From Nitrincola alkalisediminis (GTDB lineage: Bacteria > Pseudomonadota > Gammaproteobacteria > Pseudomonadales > Balneatricaceae), in the NCBI RefSeq assembly GCF_009821115.1, contig NZ_VYTY01000001.1, forward strand, positions 434,001 through 498,000: a stretch of 64,000 nt of DNA. The letters are read 5' to 3'. Position numbers and translations under genes: made by a program. Every line of letters begins with the position of its first letter. Position 1 is the first letter of the stretch. Positions 53,222 to 62,200 of this stretch are shown here, piece by piece. The notes beneath the pieces were generated by a model. The model searched no databases and was not told the origin of the DNA. It was given only the letters and a program-made list of their open reading frames with translations.

Positions 53222-53800
53222 TTACAGCGACCCTTGAATTAAGTAGCGTGTAAATTCGGGGTCGTTAAACGCTTGCGTGAGCAAGTCAGTCGCCACTTCA
53301 TTCATGAACTCACGGCTTTTCTGTTCACTGGGCGTCGCTAGGACTTCTTGGCGCTGAGCCGCTTCGAACTTCCCTGAATAGCTACGACGTCCATCGTTAA
53401 CACTCATGCTCATGCGTATTTCACCCACCAGCTCTCTTCTTACACCGTCGCTGCGAAGAAAATAGGTCACTTGATCAAGTGTTAGGACTAAACGCGCATT
53501 GGATGAAGCGCTGGTTTGAACGCCCATACGATTGAGTGTGTTGATCGCGGCTCGCTGAAATTCAGCTGTCATTCCATCGGTTACAGAAATCGTTGTTTCG
53601 TTACCAAACCTGTCTGCTAGAGTGCCGATTTTGAGTTGCTGTTGTGGATAGCGTACCTCAACCGATAAGGGCATAGAGGACGGAAGTCTGGGTACTGAGG
53701 TGATTTGAGGCTCAAAATAGATGCGCTGTGGCATAGGGCCACTGGTGCATCCGATCAAAAATAGCATCGATAGAAGGATCGTAAGGGATAACGTGCGCAC
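53222..53800 (-). CDS. yajG: YajG family lipoprotein
   Basis: Lipoprotein of 192 residues with lipobox LIGC (cysteine at 18) after a hydrophobic signal. The body resembles YajG: QITSVPRLPSSMPLSVEVRYPQQ and QVTYFLRSDGVRRELVGEIRMSMSV. YajG's role is not settled; it is anchored in the outer membrane in E. coli. It is convergent with msrB and lies 11 bases after syd. Confidence 0.8.
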   Translation of the reverse strand: MRTLSLTILLSMLFLIGCTSGPMPQRIYFEPQITSVPRLPSSMPLSVEVRYPQQQLKIGTLADRFGNETTISVTDGMTAEFQRAAINTLNRMGVQTSASSNARLVLTLDQVTYFLRSDGVRRELVGEIRMSMSVNDGRRSYSGKFEAAQRQEVLATPSEQKSREFMNEVATDLLTQAFNDPEFTRYLIQGSL

Positions 53801-53811
53801 AAATAAATCCT

Positions 53812-54408
53812 CTAAGCAGTTGTGAGTTCGGGTTCTAAAGCGTTGATGAATTCAGCCAGTGAATCCGCGACACATAAATGGGGTGCTTTACCTGGGCGTT
53901 CAACCCAAATGCGCCCATCCGCATTGTCAACGCTGATCATCATCTCAGTGTCAGGAAGAGTCAATGCAAAGAATAGTGTCAGGGGGTGTCTGCGCCGCTT
54001 TTTTTGCAGAGCATGTCCAATAAAGTTAGCGCGTAGACGTTCCAAGTCATCGTTATTCCATACCTGCAGTAACGAAAGTTTGCCTTGTGCAGTGTTGGCT
54101 GTGATGGGATCTGACCAGTAATGACTGTAAAAGTCGATAATGTCAGGGTGTATAGGTGTCTCCAGTGCCTCACTGAGGCGTTCAAACATATCCGTCTGTT
54201 GAGTTTGTCGCTTGGGAAGCCATCTGACATCGTCACCTTCTTTACCATCGTCTAAATAGCAAACGCTAAGCCATTCGGAATCATAAGGAACGAGTGGGGC
54301 TCCCTTTTCATCGACAAGCTTAAAAAACTTTGTGTAAAAGTGATCAAGTGCATCTTTAACAGGGGAGGAGGTGTTTTGCATCGGAGGCTCATCTTGGGTG
54401 GTCATCAA
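53812..54408 (-). CDS. syd: SecY-interacting protein Syd
   Basis: Soluble protein of about 198 residues that binds the SecY translocon. Syd-type segments are EWLSVCYLDDGKEGDDVRWLPKRQ (about 45-68), DFYSHYWSDPI (about 92-102), LLQVWNNDDLERLRANFIGHALQKKR and the C-terminal LAEFINALEPEL. The start is uncertain: ATG 54408 or ATG 54378 (MQNTSS), the latter closer to the E. coli N-terminus. Confidence 0.88.
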   Translation of the reverse strand: MMTTQDEPPMQNTSSPVKDALDHFYTKFFKLVDEKGAPLVPYDSEWLSVCYLDDGKEGDDVRWLPKRQTQQTDMFERLSEALETPIHPDIIDFYSHYWSDPITANTAQGKLSLLQVWNNDDLERLRANFIGHALQKKRRRHPLTLFFALTLPDTEMMISVDNADGRIWVERPGKAPHLCVADSLAEFINALEPELTTA

Positions 54409-54781
54409 TTTGGGTTACTCTAGCTTTGTGGGTGTAAATCAATCAAGTCCTTGGCGCTAAAATCCGTGTTAGTCAGTTGTTGGGTGTTTGTGTTGTATCT
54501 TTGGCAGTCTATTGTTTGTATAAAATTCAATCAATTAGGTGGGAGAGTGTTGGGTGCATGTGAAAAAGAATGCTTTTTTTATAAAATATTTTTAGATGTG
54601 AAAAATCGCTGGAGGCCTTGTATTTACTCACTTGTTGGGTGTTTTAAGAGTTGAGGCGTAAAAAATATTTAATTTTTTTGCAAAGAAGTGTTTGACAAAG
54701 TTCTGAATATCATTAGAATTCGCACCGTCATTGAGGCACAGCAAAACAGCGACAGCCGCAACGACAGCAATACCAGATTAC
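54409..54781. other. Gene-free AT-rich gap before the tRNA array
   Basis: 373 bp between syd and the first tRNA. It contains the tRNA promoter (54692-54719), a 13-bp direct repeat TTGTTGGGTGTTT (54477-54489 and 54632-54644) and an open frame of 67 codons with no ribosome site or family resemblance. I see no gene. Confidence 0.6.
54692..54719 (+). promoter_or_regulatory. Promoter of the tRNA array
   Basis: TTGACA (54692-54697), 16 bp, TAGAAT (54714-54719), then a GC-containing discriminator (TCGCACCG). This is the layout expected of a stable RNA promoter under stringent control. Confidence 0.75.
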
Positions 54782-54858
54782 GGAGTGGTAGTTCAGTTGG
54801 TTAGAATACCTGCCTGTCACGCAGGGGGTCGCGGGTTCGAGTCCCGTCCATTCCGCCA
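54782..54858 (+). tRNA. tRNA-Asp (anticodon GTC)
   Basis: 77 bases with encoded CCA. The acceptor stem GGAGTGG/CCATTCC, anticodon stem CCTGC/GCAGG around CTGTCAC, and GTTCGA T-loop fold well. The anticodon is GTC. Confidence 0.98.
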
Positions 54859-54875
54859 CTGGTATTGAACGTTAT

Positions 54876-54951
54876 GGGCGAATAGCTCAGTTGGGAGAGC
54901 ACCTGCCTTACAAGCAGGGGGTCGGGGGTTCGAACCCCTCTTCGCCCACCA
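54876..54951 (+). tRNA. tRNA-Val (anticodon TAC)
   Basis: 76 bases with encoded CCA. The acceptor stem is GGGCGAA/TTCGCCC; the anticodon stem CCTGC/GCAGG surrounds CTTACAA, giving anticodon TAC. Confidence 0.98.
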
Positions 54952-54955
54952 TAAC

Positions 54956-55032
54956 GGAGTGGTAGTTCAGTTGGTTAGAATACCTGCCTGTCACGCAGGG
55001 GGTCGCGGGTTCGAGTCCCGTCCATTCCGCCA
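54956..55032 (+). tRNA. tRNA-Asp (anticodon GTC), second copy
   Basis: Identical to the copy at 54782-54858 and separated from the preceding tRNA-Val by only four bases. Confidence 0.98.
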
Positions 55033-55083
55033 TTTGTGTAAACGTTTTAGTGGTTACCGACATTTTATAATGTCATTCGTTAT

Positions 55084-55159
55084 GGGCGAATAGCTCAGTT
55101 GGGAGAGCACCTGCCTTACAAGCAGGGGGTCGGGGGTTCGAACCCCTCTTCGCCCACCA
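55084..55159 (+). tRNA. tRNA-Val (anticodon TAC), second copy
   Basis: Identical to the copy at 54876-54951. The spacer before it (51 bases) is the longest of the array. Confidence 0.98.
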
Positions 55160-55163
55160 TAAC

Positions 55164-55240
55164 GGAGCGGTAGTTCAGTTGGTTAGAATACCTGCCTGTC
55201 ACGCAGGGGGTCGCGGGTTCGAGTCCCGTCCGTTCCGCCA
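55164..55240 (+). tRNA. tRNA-Asp (anticodon GTC), third copy with compensated acceptor stem
   Basis: Same as the other two Asp copies except for the acceptor stem, GGAGCGG/CCGTTCC instead of GGAGTGG/CCATTCC. The two changes convert one T-A pair into C-G, so pairing is kept. Confidence 0.98.
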
Positions 55241-55262
55241 TTAAAATTGTTTATACTTCCAA

Positions 55263-56180
55263 ATGCATATTCCTTCCCAACCATATTCCAATGCTTTGAT
55301 ACGACAGAAATGTCTTGATGTGTCGATTATTCGACTAGATCTGTCCCATCCCCAAATCAGTGGTAATAAATGGTTCAAGCTTGAGCCTCTGCTCAAACGA
55401 AGTCTTGCATCATGCACGCGCAGACCCCTACTCAGCTTCGGTGGCTGCTACTCAAATCATCTTCATGCGTTGGCCTATGCAGGTTATCATTATGGTATTC
55501 CCACCATTGGTGTTGTTCGAGGTGAAAGGCCGTGTCCGTTAAATGCTACCTTGCAAGATGCAGAGTCTTGGGGGATGGCCCTTCACTTCGTTTCAAGACA
55601 GGAGTATCGAAACAAAACCCATCCAGATTTTACTCAAGCGCTTTACGAGCAGTTCGGGGATTTTGAGTTGATCCCGGAAGGGGGAAGTTCTCCCGATGCC
55701 GTTTTAAGCTGCGCGAATATCGGGTCCTTCTTGGCGGTCTCTGATTTTGACTATGTGCTGTGTCCTCTCGGAACGGGAGCGACGGCGGCGGGTTTGCTTT
55801 TGGGAAAGCCTAAAAACTGCCATCTGATCGTCGTTCCTGCACTTCAAATTAGCGCGCAAGAGGCGCGATCTATGCTGTCTCAGCATTTGGCTGAAATGAG
55901 CCAGCCTATGCCTGAGGGATTAACGGTACTGGATGGAACCTTGCCTTATGGGAAGATCAATGCGGAGTTGGCTGCATTATGGTATAAAACCTCACGCCTT
56001 TGGGATCCTTTGTATACGCTAAGAATGTATCAAGCGTTTTGTCGACTTGTAATGTCTGATACATTTCCTCAGGGTAGTCGTATCGCTTTGTTTCATACAG
56101 GTGGAATGCAGGGGGTGCGTGGCTGCAAGTCGAAGATTGAGAGATTAGCCCCTGAATTTCAAGGGCCATTGCCACTATAA
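55263..56180 (+). CDS. D-cysteine desulfhydrase/ACC deaminase family protein
   Basis: PLP enzyme (fold type II) of 305 residues. The PLP lysine is in SGNKWFKLEPLL (about 36-47) and the phosphate-binding loop in PLGTGATAAGLL (about 165-176). Members deaminate 1-aminocyclopropane-1-carboxylate or D-cysteine; D-cysteine desulfhydrase is commoner in non-plant-associated bacteria. The gene starts 22 bases after the last tRNA and precedes nadK by 31 bases. Confidence 0.85.
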   Translation: MHIPSQPYSNALIRQKCLDVSIIRLDLSHPQISGNKWFKLEPLLKRSLASCTRRPLLSFGGCYSNHLHALAYAGYHYGIPTIGVVRGERPCPLNATLQDAESWGMALHFVSRQEYRNKTHPDFTQALYEQFGDFELIPEGGSSPDAVLSCANIGSFLAVSDFDYVLCPLGTGATAAGLLLGKPKNCHLIVVPALQISAQEARSMLSQHLAEMSQPMPEGLTVLDGTLPYGKINAELAALWYKTSRLWDPLYTLRMYQAFCRLVMSDTFPQGSRIALFHTGGMQGVRGCKSKIERLAPEFQGPLPL

Positions 56181-56211
56181 TGAAGATAGACTTCTTAACA
56201 GTGAGATACCC

Positions 56212-57090
56212 ATGGATAACTTTCGAAACATTGGTTTGATTGGTCGCTTAGGCAGTAAGGCGGTAATTGACACCTTGAAGCAGTTGATTCGCTTTTTGGA
56301 TGATAAGGGGTTGAATGTCATTCTGGATCAAAAAATCGCCGAGGTGATGCCGGGCCATGGCCGACAAACCAGCAAACAAAAAATGATGGGCGAAATCTGT
56401 GATTTGGTCATTGTTGTTGGTGGAGATGGGAGTTTGCTTGGCGCTGCTAGGTCGTTGGCCCAGAGCAATGTTCCCGTGCTGGGTGTTAACCGTGGGAATC
56501 TAGGTTTCTTAACCGATATTTCACCGCAAGAAATTGAGGAGCGTGTGAATGAAGTGCTTCAGGGTAAATACAGCGTTGATACGCGCTTTCTATTGGATGT
56601 GAATATTCGTCGTAAAGGTGAGATGGTCGGCGAAATGGCTGCCTTGAACGATTGTGTGCTGCACCCAGGCAAAGCGACGCGCATGATTCAGTTTGATTTG
56701 TATATTGAAGGGCAGTTTGTGTATACCCAGCGTTCGGATGGGTTGATTATTTCAACGCCGACCGGGTCGACCGCCTATGCCTTATCAGCTGGAGGGCCCA
56801 TCATGCATCCTAAGTTAGATGCCCTGGTATTGGTTCCCATGTTTCCGCACACCTTATCAAGTCGACCGATTGTCGTGAATGGCAACAGTGAATTGAAAAT
56901 GGTGGTGAGTGAAGAAAACTCAACCTATCCAACGATTTCCTGTGATGGTCAGTCTGATTTTAGTTTGACCCCTGGTGATGTGATTACCGTTCGAAAAAAG
57001 TCAGCCAAGCTAAAATTGATTCACCCCGTTGATTATAACTTTTATGAAACCTGCCGTGAAAAACTGGGCTGGTCATCCCGGCCGAGTTAA
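56212..57090 (+). CDS. nadK: NAD kinase
   Basis: Makes NADP from NAD and ATP. Standard length of 292 residues. The signature GGDGSLLGAARSL (about 67-79) and GVNRGNLGFLTDI (about 90-102) are complete, as is ISTPTGSTAYALSAGGPI (about 181-198). Confidence 0.97.
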   Translation: MDNFRNIGLIGRLGSKAVIDTLKQLIRFLDDKGLNVILDQKIAEVMPGHGRQTSKQKMMGEICDLVIVVGGDGSLLGAARSLAQSNVPVLGVNRGNLGFLTDISPQEIEERVNEVLQGKYSVDTRFLLDVNIRRKGEMVGEMAALNDCVLHPGKATRMIQFDLYIEGQFVYTQRSDGLIISTPTGSTAYALSAGGPIMHPKLDALVLVPMFPHTLSSRPIVVNGNSELKMVVSEENSTYPTISCDGQSDFSLTPGDVITVRKKSAKLKLIHPVDYNFYETCREKLGWSSRPS

Positions 57091-57102
57091 TGGAGGCACT
57101 TA

Positions 57103-58080
57103 GTGAGCGAGCGAGCGTTTAAAGGCTACGACCTAATTGGAGATATTCATGGTTGCGCCTTAAGTCTTCGAATTCTCCTCAGTCGTATGGGGTATACTCA
57201 AAATAAGGGTGTATATTCTCATCCAGAGCGCCAAGCCATCTTTGTGGGGGATATTATTGATCGTGGACCCCATATCCGTGAAGCTCTCCATTTGGTGAGG
57301 GACATGGTGGATGCGGGTCATGCCCAAATTATCATGGGAAATCATGAATACAACTATCTGTGTTATTCGACACCTGCGCCGAGCGGTTTTGCGCAAGCCT
57401 ATTTGCGCAGCCATACCCCTCGTCATGAGCGCATACTGGAACAAACCCTGCAACAGTTGGCCAATTACCCGGAAGATCAGAGAGATTTCTTGCAGTGGTT
57501 TGAGCAAATGCCCTTATTTCTCGATATGGAGCGTTTTCGGATTGTGCATGCCTGTTGGCATCAGGAAATGATTGATCGCTTTATTGAGATGAACGGGGGT
57601 AACCGGATGAAACGAGGGTTTCTCTTTCGCTCCGCTGTTCAGGATTCGCTGGAATACACCATTATAGATCGATTGCTAAGAGGCACTCATTTAAAGTTGC
57701 CCAACGATGAGGTTATGATCAGTCGAGATGGGTTCGAGCGACATTTTTTTCGAACTAAATTCTGGGTTAGGGATCCATATTATCTTGTAGACGTGGTCTT
57801 CCAGCCGGATCCTTTACCCTCGCATTTGGCGCGCCTGCCCTTAAGTCGAGAGCAACGAGCGGACTTAATCTGCTATCGAGAAGACCAAAAGCCCTTATTT
57901 ATTGGTCACTATTGGTGTCAAGGCGAACCGGAACCCTTGGCACCCAATATTGCATGTTTGGACTATAGTGCGGTGAAGTACGGTAAGTTGGTCGCCTATC
58001 GGATGGATGACGAAGTGAGAATCCAAAAAGATAAATTTGTTTGGGTCGATGTCGCCCGAGAGTTTGTCTTTTCAGATTAA
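57103..58080 (+). CDS. Calcineurin-like metallophosphoesterase
   Basis: Phosphoesterase of 325 residues beginning with GTG 57103. Metal-binding motifs are YDLIGDIHGC (about 9-18), GDIIDRGPH (about 48-56), MGNHEYN (about 78-84) and HACWHQE (about 147-153); GHYWCQGEP closes the site. This resembles PrpE/serine-threonine phosphatase-like enzymes. It sits 12 bases after nadK and 9 before the rhomboid gene, so the three form an operon. Substrate unknown. Confidence 0.85.
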   Translation: MSERAFKGYDLIGDIHGCALSLRILLSRMGYTQNKGVYSHPERQAIFVGDIIDRGPHIREALHLVRDMVDAGHAQIIMGNHEYNYLCYSTPAPSGFAQAYLRSHTPRHERILEQTLQQLANYPEDQRDFLQWFEQMPLFLDMERFRIVHACWHQEMIDRFIEMNGGNRMKRGFLFRSAVQDSLEYTIIDRLLRGTHLKLPNDEVMISRDGFERHFFRTKFWVRDPYYLVDVVFQPDPLPSHLARLPLSREQRADLICYREDQKPLFIGHYWCQGEPEPLAPNIACLDYSAVKYGKLVAYRMDDEVRIQKDKFVWVDVAREFVFSD

Positions 58081-58089
58081 GGAGCCTAC

Positions 58090-58710
58090 ATGACCTGGCG
58101 TAGATACTGGATGACGCTCATTTTGCTCGGTTTGAGCATTTTTATTTCGATGCTGGTTGGGTTCGGTGACAATCGTGGCATGATGCGGTTGTTGACGTTT
58201 TCGGACTTCTCCAGTGTTGGTGCTCAGATCTCATATTACAATTTGAAAGGGGTTGTGGCTTCGGGTGAGTGGTGGCGTTTTTTCACGCCTATGTTTATGC
58301 ACTTTAGTATGCTGCACCTTGTCTTCAATCTTTTGTGGATTTGGGTTGTGGGAACGCGTATTGAGCAATTGCAAGGTCCGGTTTGGTTGCTGATGATTGT
58401 GCTAATAGCGGGTGGGTTGTCAAATCTCGCTCAGTTTTTAGTCAGTGGTCCATTATTTGGTGGTATGTCCGGTGTGGTTTACGCTGTGTTAGGATATGCA
58501 TGGCTCTGGGATCGTATGCGATTTCGTCCTGGATTTTATTTACCTCCGGGCTTGATGGGGTTTATGGTGGTTTGGTTGCTGCTAGGGTATACCGGACTCT
58601 TAGGCTTGATAGGTTTTGGAGCTATTGCCAATACAGCGCACTTAGTGGGGTTGTTGGTTGGGCTTTTATTGGTATTGCCAGGTCATCTGCTTCGGCGATA
58701 TTTTGCGTAA
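58090..58710 (+). CDS. Rhomboid family intramembrane serine protease
   Basis: Membrane protein of 206 residues with six hydrophobic segments. The nucleophile is in GGMSGVVYAVLGY (about 130-142) and the catalytic histidine in ANTAHLVGLLVG (about 180-191). The FMHFSMLHLVFNLLWIWVVG loop (about 73-92) is the conserved rhomboid L1/TM2 region. Substrate unknown. Confidence 0.9.
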   Translation: MTWRRYWMTLILLGLSIFISMLVGFGDNRGMMRLLTFSDFSSVGAQISYYNLKGVVASGEWWRFFTPMFMHFSMLHLVFNLLWIWVVGTRIEQLQGPVWLLMIVLIAGGLSNLAQFLVSGPLFGGMSGVVYAVLGYAWLWDRMRFRPGFYLPPGLMGFMVVWLLLGYTGLLGLIGFGAIANTAHLVGLLVGLLLVLPGHLLRRYFA

Positions 58711-58747
58711 AATGCGTTACGACGAGTGTCTTGTTTTGGAGAGATCA

Positions 58748-59017
58748 ATGTTATCGTTTAATGAAATGATTGAGTCCATGACTCACGATGTCTATGAGTC
58801 AATGAAGACATCAATTGAGATCGGTAAATGGCCGAATGGACAGCCGTTAACAGCCGCACAAAAAGAGTACAGCTTAAAAGCGGTCATCGCGTATGAGCAC
58901 TTGCGTAACCTTCCAGAGGAAAAACGAGTCGGCTTCATTGATCGCACGCGTCCAGATGGAAATCAGCACGGTTGTGATCCGCTGCAGCCTGAAGTGTTAA
59001 AAATTTTAAATAGCTAA
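58748..59017 (+). CDS. DUF1315 family protein (YeaC-like)
   Basis: Small protein of 89 residues from ATG 58748 (MLSFNEMIE), with TTGGAGAG upstream; a longer frame overlapping the rhomboid gene is unlikely. The sequence SLKTSIEIGKWPNG-like centre and LPEEKRVGFIDRTRPDG are DUF1315 features. Such genes lie regularly just before pepN. Function unknown. Confidence 0.85.
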   Translation: MLSFNEMIESMTHDVYESMKTSIEIGKWPNGQPLTAAQKEYSLKAVIAYEHLRNLPEEKRVGFIDRTRPDGNQHGCDPLQPEVLKILNS

Positions 59018-59031
59018 GGTCTCGCCGTCTT

Positions 59032-61653
59032 ATGTCGCAAAAATCCGTTATTTACCTCAAAGACTATACCGTCCCCGCATTTTTAGTCGAAACGGTTGAT
59101 TTACGTTTCGAACTTGATGCAACGGCAACTTGCGTTGAATCAGTATTACGGATGCGACGTAATCCGAAAGCCTCCCCAGATCAGCCCTTATGCTTGTTTG
59201 GGCATGATTCCTTGGAGTTATTAAGCCTGTCAATCGACGGTGTAAGGGTCCCTGATAATGGGTGGCTGCGTCAGGATGAAGTGTTGCGTTTGAATGTTTC
59301 GCTTAACGACACCTTTGAATTGCGTTGTGTTACAAAGATTAACCCCGAAGCAAATACGGCATTAGAGGGGTTGTACCTTTCGGATGGCATGTTTTGCACT
59401 CAGTGTGAAGCGGAGGGCTTTCGGCGTATCACCTTTTATCCCGATCGGCCCGATGTCATGGCTGTGTTTACGACAACACTGATTGCTAATAAAAACCAAT
59501 ACCCCGTTCTGTTAAGTAATGGCAATCCAGTGGCACAGGGCTCGGATGAAACGAGTCATTGGGTGACTTGGCAGGATCCATTTCCAAAGCCTGCCTACTT
59601 GTTTGCACTGGTGGCTGGCGATCTGAGTTGTGCAGAGGATACGTTTACGACCCAGTCGGGCCGAGCCGTTAAGTTGCAAATTTATGCCGAAGCCAAGGAT
59701 TTAGATAAGCTAGGCCATGCGATGGAGTCGCTAAAACAGTCCATGCGCTGGGATGAGCGTGTGTATGGTCGAGAGTATGATCTTGATATTTACATGATTG
59801 TCGCTGTCGACTTTTTTAACATGGGTGCAATGGAGAACAAAGGGCTTAATATCTTTAATACCTCTTGCGTGCTTGCACACCCAAGAACCACAACCGACGC
59901 AGCTTTTCAGCGGGTGGAGTCTGTGGTAGCGCATGAGTATTTTCATAATTGGTCTGGAAATCGCGTGACCTGCCGTGATTGGTTCCAGCTGAGTTTGAAG
60001 GAAGGGTTTACTGTTTTCAGAGACCAATGTTTTTCGGCCGATATGCACTCGGCTGCGGTTAAGCGTGTCGAAGACGTGACCCTGCTGCGTACAGCACAAT
60101 TTGCAGAAGATGCAGGCCCGATGTCTCACCCTGTGCGTCCAGCATCATTTATTGAGATTTCAAATTTCTATACCTTGACGGTGTATGAAAAGGGCGCTGA
60201 AATTGTTCGAATGCTGCATACCTTGCTTGGTGAGAAGGTGTTTCGACAAGGCACGGACCTCTATTTTGATCGCCATGATGGTCAAGCCGTTACCACCGAT
60301 GATTTTGTTGCCTGTATGGAGGCCGTGTCTCAACGAGATTTGACCCAGTTCAAACGTTGGTACAGTCAGGCCGGTACGCCACGCTTAGACGTTGTCGATG
60401 AATATAATGCCGATCAGAAAACCTATACCTTGCGCTTTACCCAGTCAACGCCACCCACACCGGGTCAGACTGATAAGCAACCCTTGCATATTCCGATGAG
60501 CTTGGCACTCTTTGACTCAACTGGGCAGGCGATTCCTCTGGCAAATGGGCAGCTTTCGCAGTTGGTTGAGTTAACAGATGAAGAGACGATCTTTGTCGTG
60601 AAAGGGGTGCTTGAGAAGCCGACACCTTCTTTGTTGCGCGGTTTTTCGGCGCCCGTTAAGCTGTTTTATCCCTACACTGAAGAGCAGCTTAGCTTCTTAT
60701 TAACCCATGAAACAGATGGGTTTGCACGTTGGGATGCAGGCCAGCAATTGGCGGTTCGGTTGTTGCAAGCACGAATCCTCAAAGGAGGAGAGGTAGACGA
60801 TGCATTACCTGAAGCCTTCGTTTCGGCATGGCAAGTATTGCTTGAGCGCGCGTCGGACGATCCGGCAATGGCTTCTTTGTTGTTAACTCTGCCCACAGAA
60901 GCCTATCTCAGTGAAATATCGACAGTGATTGATGTTGACGCGATTTTCAATGCGCGCCGGACGATGCGCCGTCAACTTGCACAAGCGTTAGAGGCTCAAT
61001 GGTTAACCTTGTATAACGAGATGGGCAGTGAAGAGAGCTATCGCCCTGATTCGTCTGAAATGGCGCGCAGAAGTTTAAAGAATACTTGCTTGGGGTATTT
61101 GATGGCATTGGACAGCCCAACCTATTTGGCCTTGGCTGAGCAGCAGTTCTCCGAGTCGGATAATATGACAGAGCAGTTTGCAGCCTTGTCCACGGTTGTT
61201 TATTCTGTTTTTACCGATTCTGCGCGAGAAATGCTGGACGAATTTCTGAATCAATGGCAGCATGAGTCTCTCGTGATGAATCAGTGGCTAGCACTGCAAG
61301 CGGCCGATCCAAAATCTGGTGCCTTGTCTCGTGTCAAAGCATTGTTGGAACATCCTGTGTATGATTCACGTAACCCAAATAAATTGCGCGCTGTGATTTC
61401 AACATTTTGTAATCAAAATACAGTGAACTTTCATGGATTGGATGGCGAGGGGTACCGCTTCTTAGCAGATAAGATTATAGAATTAGATAAACAAAACCCG
61501 CAGGTGGCATCACGCTTACTGACCCCCTTAACACGGTGGAAGCGTTATGATAGCCAGCGGCAGGCGTTGATGAGGGCGCAACTACAGCGCATCATTGAGT
61601 CTGGGGATTTGTCGGGTGATGTTTATGAAGTTTTAAGTAAGAGTATGGCTTAA
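59032..61653 (+). CDS. pepN: Aminopeptidase N
   Basis: Zinc aminopeptidase (M1 family) of 873 residues, close to E. coli PepN (870). Exopeptidase motif GAMEN (about 264-268) and zinc site HEYFHNWSGNRVTC with a downstream glutamate in KEG (about 302-328) are intact. It probably recycles cytoplasmic peptides. Fourteen bases separate it from the DUF1315 gene. Confidence 0.97.
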   Translation: MSQKSVIYLKDYTVPAFLVETVDLRFELDATATCVESVLRMRRNPKASPDQPLCLFGHDSLELLSLSIDGVRVPDNGWLRQDEVLRLNVSLNDTFELRCVTKINPEANTALEGLYLSDGMFCTQCEAEGFRRITFYPDRPDVMAVFTTTLIANKNQYPVLLSNGNPVAQGSDETSHWVTWQDPFPKPAYLFALVAGDLSCAEDTFTTQSGRAVKLQIYAEAKDLDKLGHAMESLKQSMRWDERVYGREYDLDIYMIVAVDFFNMGAMENKGLNIFNTSCVLAHPRTTTDAAFQRVESVVAHEYFHNWSGNRVTCRDWFQLSLKEGFTVFRDQCFSADMHSAAVKRVEDVTLLRTAQFAEDAGPMSHPVRPASFIEISNFYTLTVYEKGAEIVRMLHTLLGEKVFRQGTDLYFDRHDGQAVTTDDFVACMEAVSQRDLTQFKRWYSQAGTPRLDVVDEYNADQKTYTLRFTQSTPPTPGQTDKQPLHIPMSLALFDSTGQAIPLANGQLSQLVELTDEETIFVVKGVLEKPTPSLLRGFSAPVKLFYPYTEEQLSFLLTHETDGFARWDAGQQLAVRLLQARILKGGEVDDALPEAFVSAWQVLLERASDDPAMASLLLTLPTEAYLSEISTVIDVDAIFNARRTMRRQLAQALEAQWLTLYNEMGSEESYRPDSSEMARRSLKNTCLGYLMALDSPTYLALAEQQFSESDNMTEQFAALSTVVYSVFTDSAREMLDEFLNQWQHESLVMNQWLALQAADPKSGALSRVKALLEHPVYDSRNPNKLRAVISTFCNQNTVNFHGLDGEGYRFLADKIIELDKQNPQVASRLLTPLTRWKRYDSQRQALMRAQLQRIIESGDLSGDVYEVLSKSMA

Positions 61654-61753
61654 CTTTAGTCAAAGGTTGTATTGGATTGACTCGCTCCATTTGCCTAGCT
61701 TCGTTATACTCTGTGATAAACTATTTTTAAAATAAACCATTGGGATAAGTAGA

Positions 61754-62140
61754 ATGGAACGATTCTTAGTTGCAGACGATAAGTTTGATATTCAGCAGAA
61801 TTTTCGCCGTGCATTAAAGTGCCAAGAACAGTTGAGCACAGCCAAAGAAGCGGTTAAAGAGGCCAAGGCCAGTCGAGTGTGGATTGTCGCACTGGTTATT
61901 CTGGTGTTTGCGATCAGCTCAAAGTTTTTTTTAGGGGCTGCAGCCGCGCTTGCTGCGCATTATCTCTACCGAGTTATCCGGGCTTGGTACGCCGTTAGCC
62001 GCTCTGAAGAAGCGTTGGAAGAAAGTGAGCGTTGGTTCAGCTCTAAAGGGCTTAAGCTTGAAGGTCGCGTTCTCTACTTCAATGAGGACAGCTTGCTAGA
62101 GCGCCCACTTGACCCCTTCAATGACGAGCAGTATCGTTAA
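61754..62140 (+). CDS. Small membrane hypothetical protein
   Basis: Protein of 128 residues. An N-terminal helix with heptad character (FRRALKCQEQLSTAKEAVKEAKA, about 16-38) is followed by one or two membrane helices (WIVALVILVFAISSKFFLGAAAALAAHYLY, about 43-73) and a charged C-terminus. I do not recognise the family. It ends before a bidirectional terminator. Confidence 0.65.
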   Translation: MERFLVADDKFDIQQNFRRALKCQEQLSTAKEAVKEAKASRVWIVALVILVFAISSKFFLGAAAALAAHYLYRVIRAWYAVSRSEEALEESERWFSSKGLKLEGRVLYFNEDSLLERPLDPFNDEQYR

Positions 62141-62149
62141 TATCTAAAC

Positions 62150-62177
62150 AAAAAAGGCCGCAGTTGCGGCCTTTTTT
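62150..62177. terminator. Bidirectional terminator
   Basis: AAAAAAGGCCGC-AGTT-GCGGCCTTTTTT forms a GC-rich 6-bp core extended by A-T pairs. It serves the hypothetical gene and the convergent GGDEF gene. Confidence 0.92.
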
Positions 62178-62200
62178 GTTTATGAAGGGGTGTATGTGAT

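Noticed and set aside
54477-54644. 13-bp direct repeat as a possible attachment site beside tRNA genes
   Set aside because: The repeat does not match any tRNA 3' end and encloses no integrase or other mobile gene.
54451-54654. 67-codon open frame between syd and the tRNA array
   Set aside because: No ribosome site, cysteine-rich and low-complexity content, no family resemblance, and it ends just before the tRNA promoter.
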